Shown here piece by piece: positions 24,600-32,270 of a stretch of DNA of 64,000 bases. Position 1 is the stretch's first letter, and each line of letters begins with the position of its first letter. Source of the DNA: JBGSOV01 sp041738935 (lineage in GTDB: Bacteria; Patescibacteriota; Gracilibacteria; CAIRYL01; GCA-016699755); assembly GCA_041738935.1 (NCBI GenBank), contig JBGSOV010000001.1:86146-150145 (forward strand), written 5' to 3'. The translations under genes were made by a program, and so were the position numbers. The notes beneath the pieces are model-generated. The model was not told the DNA's origin and made no database searches. It worked only from the letters and a program-made list of their open reading frames with translations.

Positions 24600-25217
24600 T
24601 TAGTTCACTTCTTTTGCTTCAATCTCCGAAAAATTGACCGATGTTTCGTCCATCAGCAAGTCGACGACGAGTGCTTTGCCGGTTGTCGGGTTTATCGCAA
24701 TTTCCGCTTGCAGTCGCTCGCTATTACGCGCTTTTTCCAGTTCGCGCCCTTTCCCTTCTGGCACAAAATATTTTTCGATTCCAAAACGCGCCTCGCGTCC
24801 GCGCCAATTATTATTATTGCCGCGCATTGTTCCGCTCAAAAACAAACCTGTTGCGGGTTTGTCAAAAGTAATACCTTTGGCGATGGCAGAGCGAGTTTGT
24901 TCGTCTACTTCGAGCACGACATAGATTTTTGTTCCGGACGGTGCTTCGTTTATCTTATTCTCCAAGGCTTTTGTGCTTGCCTCAAATTCCGTTCCCGCTG
25001 GCTCTTCCCATGATTGTCTATTAAAGCGATTAAAGTCATAACTTAAGATTACAAAATCTCCACGCAGAAGATCACGCGGATCAACCGGTTGCGTTTGCAA
25101 AATCACGCGCGGATAGCTGTCTGGTACTGATACTTGGATTTGATTCGGAGCAATCATTACCACAAAAATCAGCAGCCAAAATGCCGCAATGCCGAGCGCA
25201 ATATACCATTTTTTCAT
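24600..25217 (-). CDS. GDYXXLXY family membrane protein
   Basis: 205 residues with one N-terminal membrane helix (about 5-23) and an extracytoplasmic domain. The naming motif is visible as LRGDFVILSYDF near residue 52. This family (DUF4401/GDYXXLXY) is typically encoded next to a DUF2157 protein, and here it overlaps one by 4 bp. The two presumably form a membrane complex; function is not established. The 60 bases to the GH71-like gene hold nothing notable. Confidence 0.85.
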   Translation of the reverse strand: MKKWYIALGIAAFWLLIFVVMIAPNQIQVSVPDSYPRVILQTQPVDPRDLLRGDFVILSYDFNRFNRQSWEEPAGTEFEASTKALENKINEAPSGTKIYVVLEVDEQTRSAIAKGITFDKPATGLFLSGTMRGNNNNWRGREARFGIEKYFVPEGKGRELEKARNSERLQAEIAINPTTGKALVVDLLMDETSVNFSEIEAKEVN

Positions 25218-26422
25218 GAGTCGTGAGAAAGATGTCGAATCAAATTTCGGCGATATTTTTCGAGCATGACGCCGCCAGCAATCAAGATGACGCCACCAAC
25301 CAAAAAGAAAAGCGTCGTATCCATCAGGCTCGCAAAGAGGTCGATATATTTACCAAAAATAAAGGCGCCGATGGCAAAGGTGGCGAAGTTGATGGCAGCC
25401 AGATTCTCCTTCTGGTAGCCGATAAACAGGAGCATTCCTGTTATGCCGACAAAAAGTAGATTGGCGAAGATGACCATCAACCAAAGACCACCACTCTCCG
25501 CTTCTGCTGCGCCAGAATAGACAATATACATCGAGAGGAGCGCAAACAAAAAAGCAGTGCTATACCCAATCATCTCGCCGAGGTTTGGTTTTCGCACAAA
25601 TGCACCGATTGCCAGCGCGCCAGTCAAGAGGCTAAAGACAAGTTCTTTTTGCCAAATGTGCGACTGATCTCCCAGTTCTCGAATCATCTCTTTCACAATT
25701 TCGTCAAATGTCACCCAAAACAGCACAAAGACAAAAATCTTGATGCTGACCATACGTAAAATCCGTCCAAAATCTTCAAACTCCGCCAAAAAGTGATGCA
25801 GCGATCCCACGGCAAACAAAAACAAACTGATTATCAGAACAATCGGAAACCGCAACATCGAGCCAAAAATCGCCTCAAATACGCCTCCGATATCAAGCGA
25901 ATCCGCTTCGGACAAAAATAGTGCCATCGCCACGATAAACAGCACAATCGCCAGACGAAAGACAATCGAGTTTTTGAGTCCGTACGCGACTGGCAAAATC
26001 CCCACAATCCAGAGTGCGAGCAGTTTCCACGGTTCACCACTCAGCTGATAGACTTGCGAAATCAATGCCAATGTCGCACCAAAGGCGATCGTCGACAAAA
26101 AGATCAGCGCTTGTCCGGTGCGCGGAATATTCTTTCGTACATAAGTAAGATAATAGCCACTGCCAAAACTGGTAAGCGTGGCAAACACGCCCAAAAATAA
26201 TTTCTGGAATCGACTGAGCTCTTCCCAATTGGCGCTGATAAACGAGATTACGGCGACTCCCAAAAGAATTGCGCCAATCGTCGAAATCGCTACTGTCCAG
26301 CGATTGCCGGCGGTTTCGCTCGAATAGGTTTTCCAATCTTTTTCCATTTTGGCAGCGACTTCGGTTGTAATTACTTTTTCTTCGCTCCATTTTGCGAGTA
26401 GGGTTTCAAATTGAGGCTTCAT
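25214..26422 (-). CDS. DUF2157 multi-pass membrane protein
   Basis: 402 residues. A soluble N-terminal helix region (about 1-40, KWSEEKVITTEVAAKMEKDW) is followed by about ten to twelve transmembrane segments. This matches DUF2157, with the familiar ISFISANWEELSRFQKLFLG and the YQLSGEPWKLL loop. Its stop overlaps the GDYXXLXY gene start (ATGA), a pairing seen widely in bacteria. Function unknown. Confidence 0.85.
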   Translation of the reverse strand: MKPQFETLLAKWSEEKVITTEVAAKMEKDWKTYSSETAGNRWTVAISTIGAILLGVAVISFISANWEELSRFQKLFLGVFATLTSFGSGYYLTYVRKNIPRTGQALIFLSTIAFGATLALISQVYQLSGEPWKLLALWIVGILPVAYGLKNSIVFRLAIVLFIVAMALFLSEADSLDIGGVFEAIFGSMLRFPIVLIISLFLFAVGSLHHFLAEFEDFGRILRMVSIKIFVFVLFWVTFDEIVKEMIRELGDQSHIWQKELVFSLLTGALAIGAFVRKPNLGEMIGYSTAFLFALLSMYIVYSGAAEAESGGLWLMVIFANLLFVGITGMLLFIGYQKENLAAINFATFAIGAFIFGKYIDLFASLMDTTLFFLVGGVILIAGGVMLEKYRRNLIRHLSHDS

Positions 26423-26537
26423 TTTTGCGGTAGATGGTTCGCAAAATAATAGTCATATCTGCATTTTTTTCGCAAGAGATTCATCTATCTTCTTACAAAT
26501 TGCCACAAAATGCTGCTTGTTCTACACTTCGTTTACT

Positions 26538-26780
26538 ATGTGGTTTGTTTACATCATCAAATGCAATGACGGCAGTCTGTATACGGGGATCACAACCGAT
26601 TTGCAAAGACGCGAAGCGGAACACAATTCGTCCACTAAGGGCGCAAAATATTCGCGCAGTCGCCGCCCCGTTACGATTGTTTATTCGCAACAATGTGCGA
26701 ATCGGACAGAGGCTGCCAAAGAAGAGTGGCGCATTAAGCAGCTGACAAAAGAGGAGAAATTGGGGCTGATTGCTGAGTGA
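26538..26780 (+). CDS. GIY-YIG domain protein (YhbQ/URI type)
   Basis: 80 residues. The paired motifs are FVYIIKCNDGSLYTGITTDL, with the catalytic Arg in LQRREAEHN, and the C-terminal AAKEEWRIKQLTKEEKLGLI. This is the single-domain GIY-YIG nuclease family whose in vivo role is unclear. I start at ATG 26538 since the preceding seven codons overlap the divergent promoter zone. A degenerate copy of its C-terminus occurs at 32187-32270. Confidence 0.85.
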   Translation: MWFVYIIKCNDGSLYTGITTDLQRREAEHNSSTKGAKYSRSRRPVTIVYSQQCANRTEAAKEEWRIKQLTKEEKLGLIAE

Positions 26781-26810
26781 AATCTTGTTGGAATCAATAA
26801 ACTTCGTACC

Positions 26811-26858
26811 AGACCAGGTGTTCTGCTATTTCACCTGCTCCACATATTTCGTTCTGTG
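26811..26858. repeat. Hairpin repeat CAGGTG...CACCTG, copy A
   Basis: Shares about 40 of 48 bases with 29733-29781, including TGTTCTGCT-TTTCACCTGCTCCACAT. The two copies bracket the fic and abiE genes. Confidence 0.65.
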
Positions 26859-26862
26859 AAAG

Positions 26863-27741
26863 CTACACATTTTCTCCAATTTTCCACACGCCTTTTTCTC
26901 TAAACGCAGGTATATTTTGCCGTTTAGCAGCATTTGTTACAGAAGCAGGAGTTTTGCCGTACTTGGCGGCATATTCCTTTAAAGAAATAATCCTTTGTCC
27001 TTTGAGATAGGTAATGCGTTTGTGCAGTGATTCGGTGAGCGCGAGCGCAATTACTTTTTCCATTAACTTGGTTTCTTTTTTGTCATTGTATGCCCTAAAT
27101 CCATCGTAATAATCTTGCTTGTCGCGGTCTCTCAAAATAAGTACAGGAAAACCGAGTCGTTGAAGTTGGTAGTTGATGATTACACGCCCGATGCGTCTAC
27201 TGCCATCAATAAAGGGGTGAATGGTCTCGAAATCCAAATGACATTTGGCAATCGTATCAATCGCAAATCCTTCAAGAGAATTGGCATATTCGTCGAACAA
27301 CGATTCGACCATGCGGGCGACATGCTCGGGCGGCGGCGCAATGTGCGTGCCTACTCGTACATATTCTCCCTTTTGACGAAACCTGCCTGCGATTTTGTCA
27401 TCAATGCCACCAATCAACATTTGATGCAGCAAAAGGAGCATGTCCGCGTCCAGCTCCCGTTCTTTCACTTTGTTGCGAACATATTCCATTATACGAGCGA
27501 GGTTTTTTGCCTCAAACACCTCACGCACAGAGACATTACGAGAGACCTCCATTGCTAAGAGGATTTTCTCGGTTTCTTTTAGCGTGAGGGTAGAGTTTTC
27601 AATCGCATTGGAGTTATACACAATTTCGGGAATCTCAGCTTCATCGATGATGATTAGCAATGATTCTTTGCCTTTTTTGAGTCGGTCAAATTCTTTTTTG
27701 AGGGCGGAAATTCGTTTGCGAATTGGCGCGGTGGTTGTCAT
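26863..27741 (-). CDS. Fic family protein with altered active-site loop
   Basis: 292 residues. Fic enzymes usually transfer AMP to proteins. The order is: inhibitory helix NSNAIENS near residue 45 (S-x-x-x-E-N), Fic core helices, the catalytic loop, and a C-terminal winged-helix-like segment (about 250-292, SLKEYAAKYGKTPASVTNAA). The catalytic loop reads HPFIDGSRRIGR; the family consensus is HPFxDGNGRxGR. His and the first Asp-Gly remain, but Asn-Gly is replaced by Ser-Arg, which should disturb nucleotide phosphate binding. The start is the Met at MTTTAPIRKR. Stands alone; a regulator-like C-terminus suggests self-control (inference). Confidence 0.85.
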   Translation of the reverse strand: MTTTAPIRKRISALKKEFDRLKKGKESLLIIIDEAEIPEIVYNSNAIENSTLTLKETEKILLAMEVSRNVSVREVFEAKNLARIMEYVRNKVKERELDADMLLLLHQMLIGGIDDKIAGRFRQKGEYVRVGTHIAPPPEHVARMVESLFDEYANSLEGFAIDTIAKCHLDFETIHPFIDGSRRIGRVIINYQLQRLGFPVLILRDRDKQDYYDGFRAYNDKKETKLMEKVIALALTESLHKRITYLKGQRIISLKEYAAKYGKTPASVTNAAKRQNIPAFREKGVWKIGENV

Positions 27742-28236
27742 TTTTACAAAATATAGTGAATAAACCGTTATTATCATATTTCATTCACTAAAAAATATCA
27801 AATAAAAGTGAATTAATAGAATATTAGCCATTTCGTTCACTACTTTCTTGAGAAGGAATAACTTGGGAAAGTTGTTCCTCTGTTTTCTTTCTTATACTGA
27901 AACCCCCTTAATCCTCCAAATTTCTCGGCACAGGCTCCTTATCAGGGGGAAGAATAGGACAACAAAAAACTGGCTCGAACTGTTGAACGCTATGCGAACA
28001 TATTTTATCAACACCCCTTATTTTCCGTGAGATATCATAAATGATTGAATAAATCGGTAAGACTATTTCGATGTTTTTGGGGCTAAATGGCTCTCTATAG
28101 AGAGAAAACAACTATAATTAGCATATGCTTTTTTACCGAGCGGTTGATCTCCGATTTTTACGAAATCTCGTTCGGGCAGAAAACAGGCACCCTACCACTA
28201 TGAACCTTTTGTGTAATAACTTGCGCAGGAAAACAA
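27742..28236. other. Gene-free stretch between fic and abiE
   Basis: AT-rich. It contains a split copy of the CCCCCTT repeat at 27901-27957 and short hairpins (for example CTCTCTATAGAGAG at 28085-28098). I see no credible coding frame. Confidence 0.6.
27901..27957. repeat. Dispersed CCCCCTT palindromic repeat, copy 3 (interrupted)
   Basis: CCCCCTTAATCCTCC and CTCCTTATCAGGGGGA match copy 1, but about 17 unrelated bases separate the halves. Confidence 0.5.
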
Positions 28237-28265
28237 TTGACTTCTATTCCTTGGGTGCGTAAGAT
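28237..28265 (+). promoter_or_regulatory. Promoter of the abiE operon
   Basis: TTGACT (28237-28242), 17 bp, TAAGAT (28260-28265), 35 bases before the abiEi ATG. Confidence 0.75.
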
Positions 28266-28277
28266 TATTCTGTAAAG

Positions 28278-28291
28278 ATACAAATTTGTAT
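28278..28291. promoter_or_regulatory. Palindromic operator candidate of abiE
   Basis: ATACAAATTTGTAT is a perfect 14-bp palindrome placed just after the predicted transcription start and 9 bases before the ATG. AbiEi antitoxins of known systems repress their own promoter by binding inverted repeats. Confidence 0.55.
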
Positions 28292-28300
28292 ATTATTAGA

Positions 28301-28915
28301 ATGATTATGGAATTTATAGACTTTCAAAAAAAATTCTCGGTATATGCAATTTTTTCTCTTTCGGAAATCAAAAAGATTATTCCGAATTTTAATAGAATTC
28401 AAATTGATCGCTGGGAAAAGAAAGGCTATTTACTAAAAATCAAGCAAGGGTTTTATAGTTTGGCAGACAAGGATATCGATCAGAGTTACTCATTTTTGGT
28501 GGCAAATAAGATTTATGCTCCATCATATATTTCGCTTGAAAAAGCCATGAAATATTATGGATTGATTCCTGAGGAAGTTTTTCAAATCACTTCTGTCGGT
28601 ACTAAAAAGGCTACAGAATTTGAAACTCCTATTGGAAATTTTAGCTATCGACATATTTCTCCAAAACTCTTTTGGGGGTATAAGCTCGTCAAAATCAACA
28701 ATTCAAAGTTTTTGATAGCTGAACCAGAGAAGGCAATTTTGGATTATTTATATCTCCATCCTCGCCTCAAAACAGTCGATGATTTTGAAGGAATGAGAGT
28801 GAATAAAGATTCTTTTGCGGAATATGTAGACGCACAAAAGTTTCAAAAGTATCTTGAGGCTTTTAGTAATAAGTCACTCACCAAGTGCGCCAATACCTTT
28901 TTAAACACCATCTAA
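28301..28915 (+). CDS. abiEi: AbiEi-type antitoxin / transcriptional regulator
   Basis: 204 residues. An N-terminal winged helix (about 15-65, FSLSEIKKIIPNFNRIQIDRWEKKGYLLKIKQGFYSL) is followed by the AbiEi core PSYISLEKAMKYYGLIPE and SYRHISPKLFWGYK. In AbiE type IV systems this protein counters the toxin and represses the operon. ATG 28301 or 28307 are both possible; a TTG frame start further up overlaps the palindrome. One base separates it from the toxin gene. Confidence 0.88.
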   Translation: MIMEFIDFQKKFSVYAIFSLSEIKKIIPNFNRIQIDRWEKKGYLLKIKQGFYSLADKDIDQSYSFLVANKIYAPSYISLEKAMKYYGLIPEEVFQITSVGTKKATEFETPIGNFSYRHISPKLFWGYKLVKINNSKFLIAEPEKAILDYLYLHPRLKTVDDFEGMRVNKDSFAEYVDAQKFQKYLEAFSNKSLTKCANTFLNTI

Positions 28916-28916
28916 A

Positions 28917-29693
28917 ATGATTAGTCTCACTCAAATCCTAGAGGAATATCCAAAACATCTACATTCTCATAGAGAAAGTATTTTAAAAGAATATTTGCAA
29001 TGCAAGGTTTTACAAAGTATTTTTGACAGCAAGTTTGAAAAAAAATTAGCTTTTCTTGGCGGTACAGCACTGAGGATTGTTCATGGGAGTACTCGTTTTT
29101 CTGAGGATCTTGATTTTGATAATTTTAATCTTAGCGAGGCGCAGTTTGTTGAATTGGGCGACATTATTAAAAAAGATTTAGAGACAGAAGGGCTTGATGT
29201 GGAAATTGATACAAAAACTAAAAATGCCTATCGTATCAAGATTCGCATACCACAGTTATTGTTTAAAGAAGGTTTAGCTTCTCTGCCTGAGCAGAAAATT
29301 TTGATTCAAGTGGACACAGTTCCACAAAATTTTGATTACACTCCGGACAGATTCTTTTTGAATAAATTTGAAGTCTTCACAAATATTGCAACAGTGCCAA
29401 AAGATTTGCTACTGGCACAAAAACTCTATGCTTGCGTAAATAGAAAAAGGATTATGGGGCGAGACTTTTTTGATGTTGTGTTTTTGTATGGTATTGGCGC
29501 AAAGCCAAATTTTGAATACCTAAAGAAAAATCTTAACATTGAAAATCAAAAAGAGTTAAAAGAATATTTATTGGAAAAAATATCCGATTTAAATTTCAAA
29601 GAATTATCAAAAGATGTTACCCCGTTTCTTTTTAATCAAAAAGACAGAAATAAGGTCGAGCTGTTTCCCGATTTTATTATGCACAGTTTGTAG
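28917..29693 (+). CDS. abiEii: AbiEii/AbiGii-type nucleotidyltransferase toxin
   Basis: 258 residues. The nucleotidyltransferase motif is plain: FLGGTALRIVHGSTRFSEDLDFDNF (about 46-70) with the GG-T/S and DxD metal-binding pair. A Lys near LAQKLYACVNRKRIMGRDFFD supplies the second conserved patch. AbiEii toxins modify tRNA or other targets with NTP and stop phage growth. Directly downstream of its antitoxin gene in the same operon. Codon use is AT-rich, like the other accessory genes. Confidence 0.9.
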   Translation: MISLTQILEEYPKHLHSHRESILKEYLQCKVLQSIFDSKFEKKLAFLGGTALRIVHGSTRFSEDLDFDNFNLSEAQFVELGDIIKKDLETEGLDVEIDTKTKNAYRIKIRIPQLLFKEGLASLPEQKILIQVDTVPQNFDYTPDRFFLNKFEVFTNIATVPKDLLLAQKLYACVNRKRIMGRDFFDVVFLYGIGAKPNFEYLKKNLNIENQKELKEYLLEKISDLNFKELSKDVTPFLFNQKDRNKVELFPDFIMHSL

Positions 29694-29732
29694 CTTTGCT
29701 TGTCTTGCAAAAAACTTCATAAAACTAAAGCT

Positions 29733-29781
29733 GGAGCAGGTGTTCTGCTGTTTCACCTGCTCCACATGTTTGGTTTCTGTG
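29733..29781. repeat. Hairpin repeat CAGGTG...CACCTG, copy B
   Basis: GGAGCAGGTG and CACCTGCTCC form a perfect 10-bp stem with an 11-base loop. A near-copy lies at 26811-26858. Confidence 0.7.
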
Positions 29782-29851
29782 GGAACACAAGATGTAATCG
29801 CATCACATTTCCCGCGTTTTATTTCATGACCAACATATACCCAAATGGTAA

Positions 29852-29882
29852 GGACGGGGTAAGGCAGCAGAACACCCCGTCC
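29852..29882. other. Stem-loop upstream of the reverse transcriptase
   Basis: GGACGGGG (29852-29859) pairs perfectly with CCCCGTCC (29875-29882) around a 15-base loop, about 80 bases before the RT start. With the hairpin at 29733-29781 it makes the 267-base gap strongly structured. There is no T-run, so it is not an obvious terminator. Confidence 0.55.
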
Positions 29883-29960
29883 GGCGGAGGATAAAATGGT
29901 AAAAAATCATTAACGAAAGCAATTTAAAAGGATACGCTATCTGCAAGATGTAAAGAATAT

Positions 29961-31523
29961 ATGACTGAGAAACCCAACAAGCCAGATGACTCATTGAGCC
30001 TGTTTGATATTCTCTCCTTGGGCTATTTCCCAAAGGAACTGCCTCCCATTTTTTCCACTAAAGAGTTTTCTGAATCTTTGGAGAAGAAAAAATACAAACC
30101 AGATAACGGGGAAAAAACTGCAACAGAACCTGCATCATTCAACATCCCCCAATCAGGATTAAGAAGAAGAACATTACAAATCCCTACTCCCGAACTTTAT
30201 GCAAGAGCATCGAATCTGCTTCTTCAAAATAAGGAGGATTTACCTGATGAAAATAAATCAAGAATCGCATCTTATGTTCGACCATTTGACAGCCTCTACG
30301 CAAAAAAAATGTATGAAGAGGGCGAATGCGCTTCGTATGATTCCAATAAACCGAAGGAAATACAGGGGGAGGAAGCTGCTTTTCTTGAGTCCAGAGGTTT
30401 TGTCTATAGACTTACAACAGATATTGCTCAGTTTTATCCAAGTATTTATACTCATTCGATTCCTTGGGCAATCAGGGGAAAAAAGGAGGCGAAAGAGAAA
30501 CAAGGTGATAATCACTGGTCAAATAAGTTGGATGAATGTGTAAGGTGTATGCAAAATAAAGAAACAAAAGGTGTTGTGATTTCTCCATGGCTTTCTTTTG
30601 CTATTGCAGAGATTATCCTTTCAAAAATTGATATAGAAATCACCATTAAATTTAATGAAGCATTTGGTGAAAATATGTGGAGCGGAGGAAGATATGTTGA
30701 TGATATGTGGTTTTATTTTTCACATCCGGAACACAGAAAAGATGCTTTGCACATTATCTCTGAAGTACTTTCTGAGTACAGGTTGGAGATTAATTCGCAA
30801 AAAACCAAAATGGAAGAGTCTCCTTTTCTCACAGAGTCTATTTGGAAAACAGAGATTCAAGACGCAGGATCAGCAAAAACAAGTGATGGAAAAATAAATT
30901 TTTCAATTTTTAGAAACACGATATTACACTGGGCAAAAGAACTGCAAACTTCCACTGACAATCCGATCAAATATGGATTAAGCATGATAGAAGGTTCTGG
31001 TAATGAAAATTTTTGGAAAGATGCAAAATCAATGATTTTACAAGCAATACACATTGAACCGAACTGTATTCCCAAGGTTGTATCTTTGCTTGAGCGCTAT
31101 CAAGATTTTTTTTCTGAAGAAGATAAAGAGCATATTAGAGTTCTATTTGAGAAAAAAATTGCTGAAGCCACAAAAACAAAACATGAATTTGAAGCATGTT
31201 GGCTACTCCACGCTCTTTCCTTGCTTTCACTCCCTTGCTCTCAGGAAATTGCAGAAATAATTATTGATAAAAGACATCCTATGATTGTTCTCTCATTATA
31301 TTTGCTCGACAAGAAAGGATTAGTAAAGGGCAAGAGGAATATCCCAAAAGAACTCAAGAGCATTTTAGAAGACTCTGGATCCCTTAAAAACGAATGGTGG
31401 TTGTGTGCGTACGAAATAGGCATGCAAGAATCCATGGCTTCTAACTGGGGTATCTCTTCGATATTTTCTGGATTTTTTCAGCAACTTAAAGATGGAAAAG
31501 TATCATTCATAACAAAGTCTTAA
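29961..31523 (+). CDS. Reverse transcriptase of defence (UG/Abi) type
   Basis: 520 residues. The N-terminus FDILSLGYFPKELPPIFSTKEF precedes an RT palm domain: RRTLQIPTPELYARA (about 69-83), LTTDIAQFYPSIYTHSIPWA (motif A with catalytic Asp), GVVISPWLSFAIAEIILSKID (motif B) and GGRYVDDMWFYF with the YVDD box (motif C). Motif D/E regions follow, then about 230 mostly helical residues. It lacks the maturase and endonuclease domains of group II intron RTs. The FYPSIYTHSIPWA pattern is one I associate with antiviral UG/Abi-group RTs; the exact class is not assigned. It is close to abiE and has a structured non-coding segment upstream. Confidence 0.85.
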   Translation: MTEKPNKPDDSLSLFDILSLGYFPKELPPIFSTKEFSESLEKKKYKPDNGEKTATEPASFNIPQSGLRRRTLQIPTPELYARASNLLLQNKEDLPDENKSRIASYVRPFDSLYAKKMYEEGECASYDSNKPKEIQGEEAAFLESRGFVYRLTTDIAQFYPSIYTHSIPWAIRGKKEAKEKQGDNHWSNKLDECVRCMQNKETKGVVISPWLSFAIAEIILSKIDIEITIKFNEAFGENMWSGGRYVDDMWFYFSHPEHRKDALHIISEVLSEYRLEINSQKTKMEESPFLTESIWKTEIQDAGSAKTSDGKINFSIFRNTILHWAKELQTSTDNPIKYGLSMIEGSGNENFWKDAKSMILQAIHIEPNCIPKVVSLLERYQDFFSEEDKEHIRVLFEKKIAEATKTKHEFEACWLLHALSLLSLPCSQEIAEIIIDKRHPMIVLSLYLLDKKGLVKGKRNIPKELKSILEDSGSLKNEWWLCAYEIGMQESMASNWGISSIFSGFFQQLKDGKVSFITKS

Positions 31524-31570
31524 AAATGTCTGAAAAATAGTGTTCAGTTAGAGTATGAAGAATCCCAAAC

Positions 31571-31795
31571 TTGAGTAAATTAAGAATGGGGCATTTTCAA
31601 GTACTGATTTCTACAGGGCAATTCTTTGGTGAAGGTGTAGATATATCTCACTTCAACACGCTTTTCTTAGTATATCCGTTTTCTCATGACGGAAAACTGA
31701 TCCAACACATTGGAAGAATACAGAGGTCAGATGGAAATAAAGTAATTTACGATTATCGATATTGTGGCGGCGCTTACGGAACAATCGGATTATAA
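31571..31795 (+). pseudogene. SF2 helicase C-terminal fragment
   Basis: About 74 codons matching helicase motifs V and VI: STGQFFGEGVDISHFNTLFLV and QHIGRIQRSDGNK then VIYDYR, followed by unrelated residues and a stop. The rest of the helicase is absent on both sides. It is a remnant of a DEAD/DEAH-type or restriction-helicase gene. Confidence 0.7.
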
Positions 31796-32229
31796 AAAAG
31801 CAAAAAGCCTCAGAAGGAACAACTCTTCTTGACCTCGGGAAGGAGCAACTCTCCTGAGTTGCTTTACATGTTTTTTCGGAGGTAATCACTAATGTCGACG
31901 CAAGGGGATCAGGAAGAATTTGTAGCCGGTTATAACGGACGAAAAATATTATATCGGTATCGATGATGTTTAGAATCTTTTTGATGCGCTTGCCTGCCTT
32001 GAGTTTTACATATTTTTTAGTCCACGCACGGGCAGTTCTTGGTATCGTGAAACGACCAAAAACGATGACAGAGCTTCCAGAGCATTGTTCCTCCCAGCAC
32101 CCCCAACACTAATTGTCCCTCAAACACAAGAATAAAAACCATCAGATAGATCAGAGTCTCTTTTAGTAAAAATCGTCTATCTCAAAAATATGCCAGATCG
32201 CGCGCAAGCGTCCAAAGAAGAATGGCGGA
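31796..32229. other. Gene-free junction region with nuclease remnants
   Basis: No intact frame. It contains two pieces of GIY-YIG genes (listed separately) and a hairpin GGAACAACTCTTCTTGACC... near 31820-31850. It looks like a patched recombination junction between the defence block and gltB. Confidence 0.5.
31951..32010 (-). pseudogene. GIY-YIG C-terminal remnant (minus strand)
   Basis: Reads KLKAGKRIKKILNIIDTDI, which matches the end of the intact GIY-YIG protein at 46692-46949 (SLKAGKRIKQILNITDTDI). The remainder of the gene is missing. Confidence 0.65.
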
Positions 32230-32270
32230 TCAAGCGGCTTTCTCGGAGGGAGCAACAGAAGCTTTTGGTT
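32187..32270 (+). pseudogene. GIY-YIG C-terminal remnant (plus strand), antisense to the gltB end
   Basis: Reads NMPDRAQASKEEWRIKRL then SRREQQKLL, matching the C-terminus of the GIY-YIG protein at 26538-26780. It overlaps the last codons of gltB on the other strand. Confidence 0.6.
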
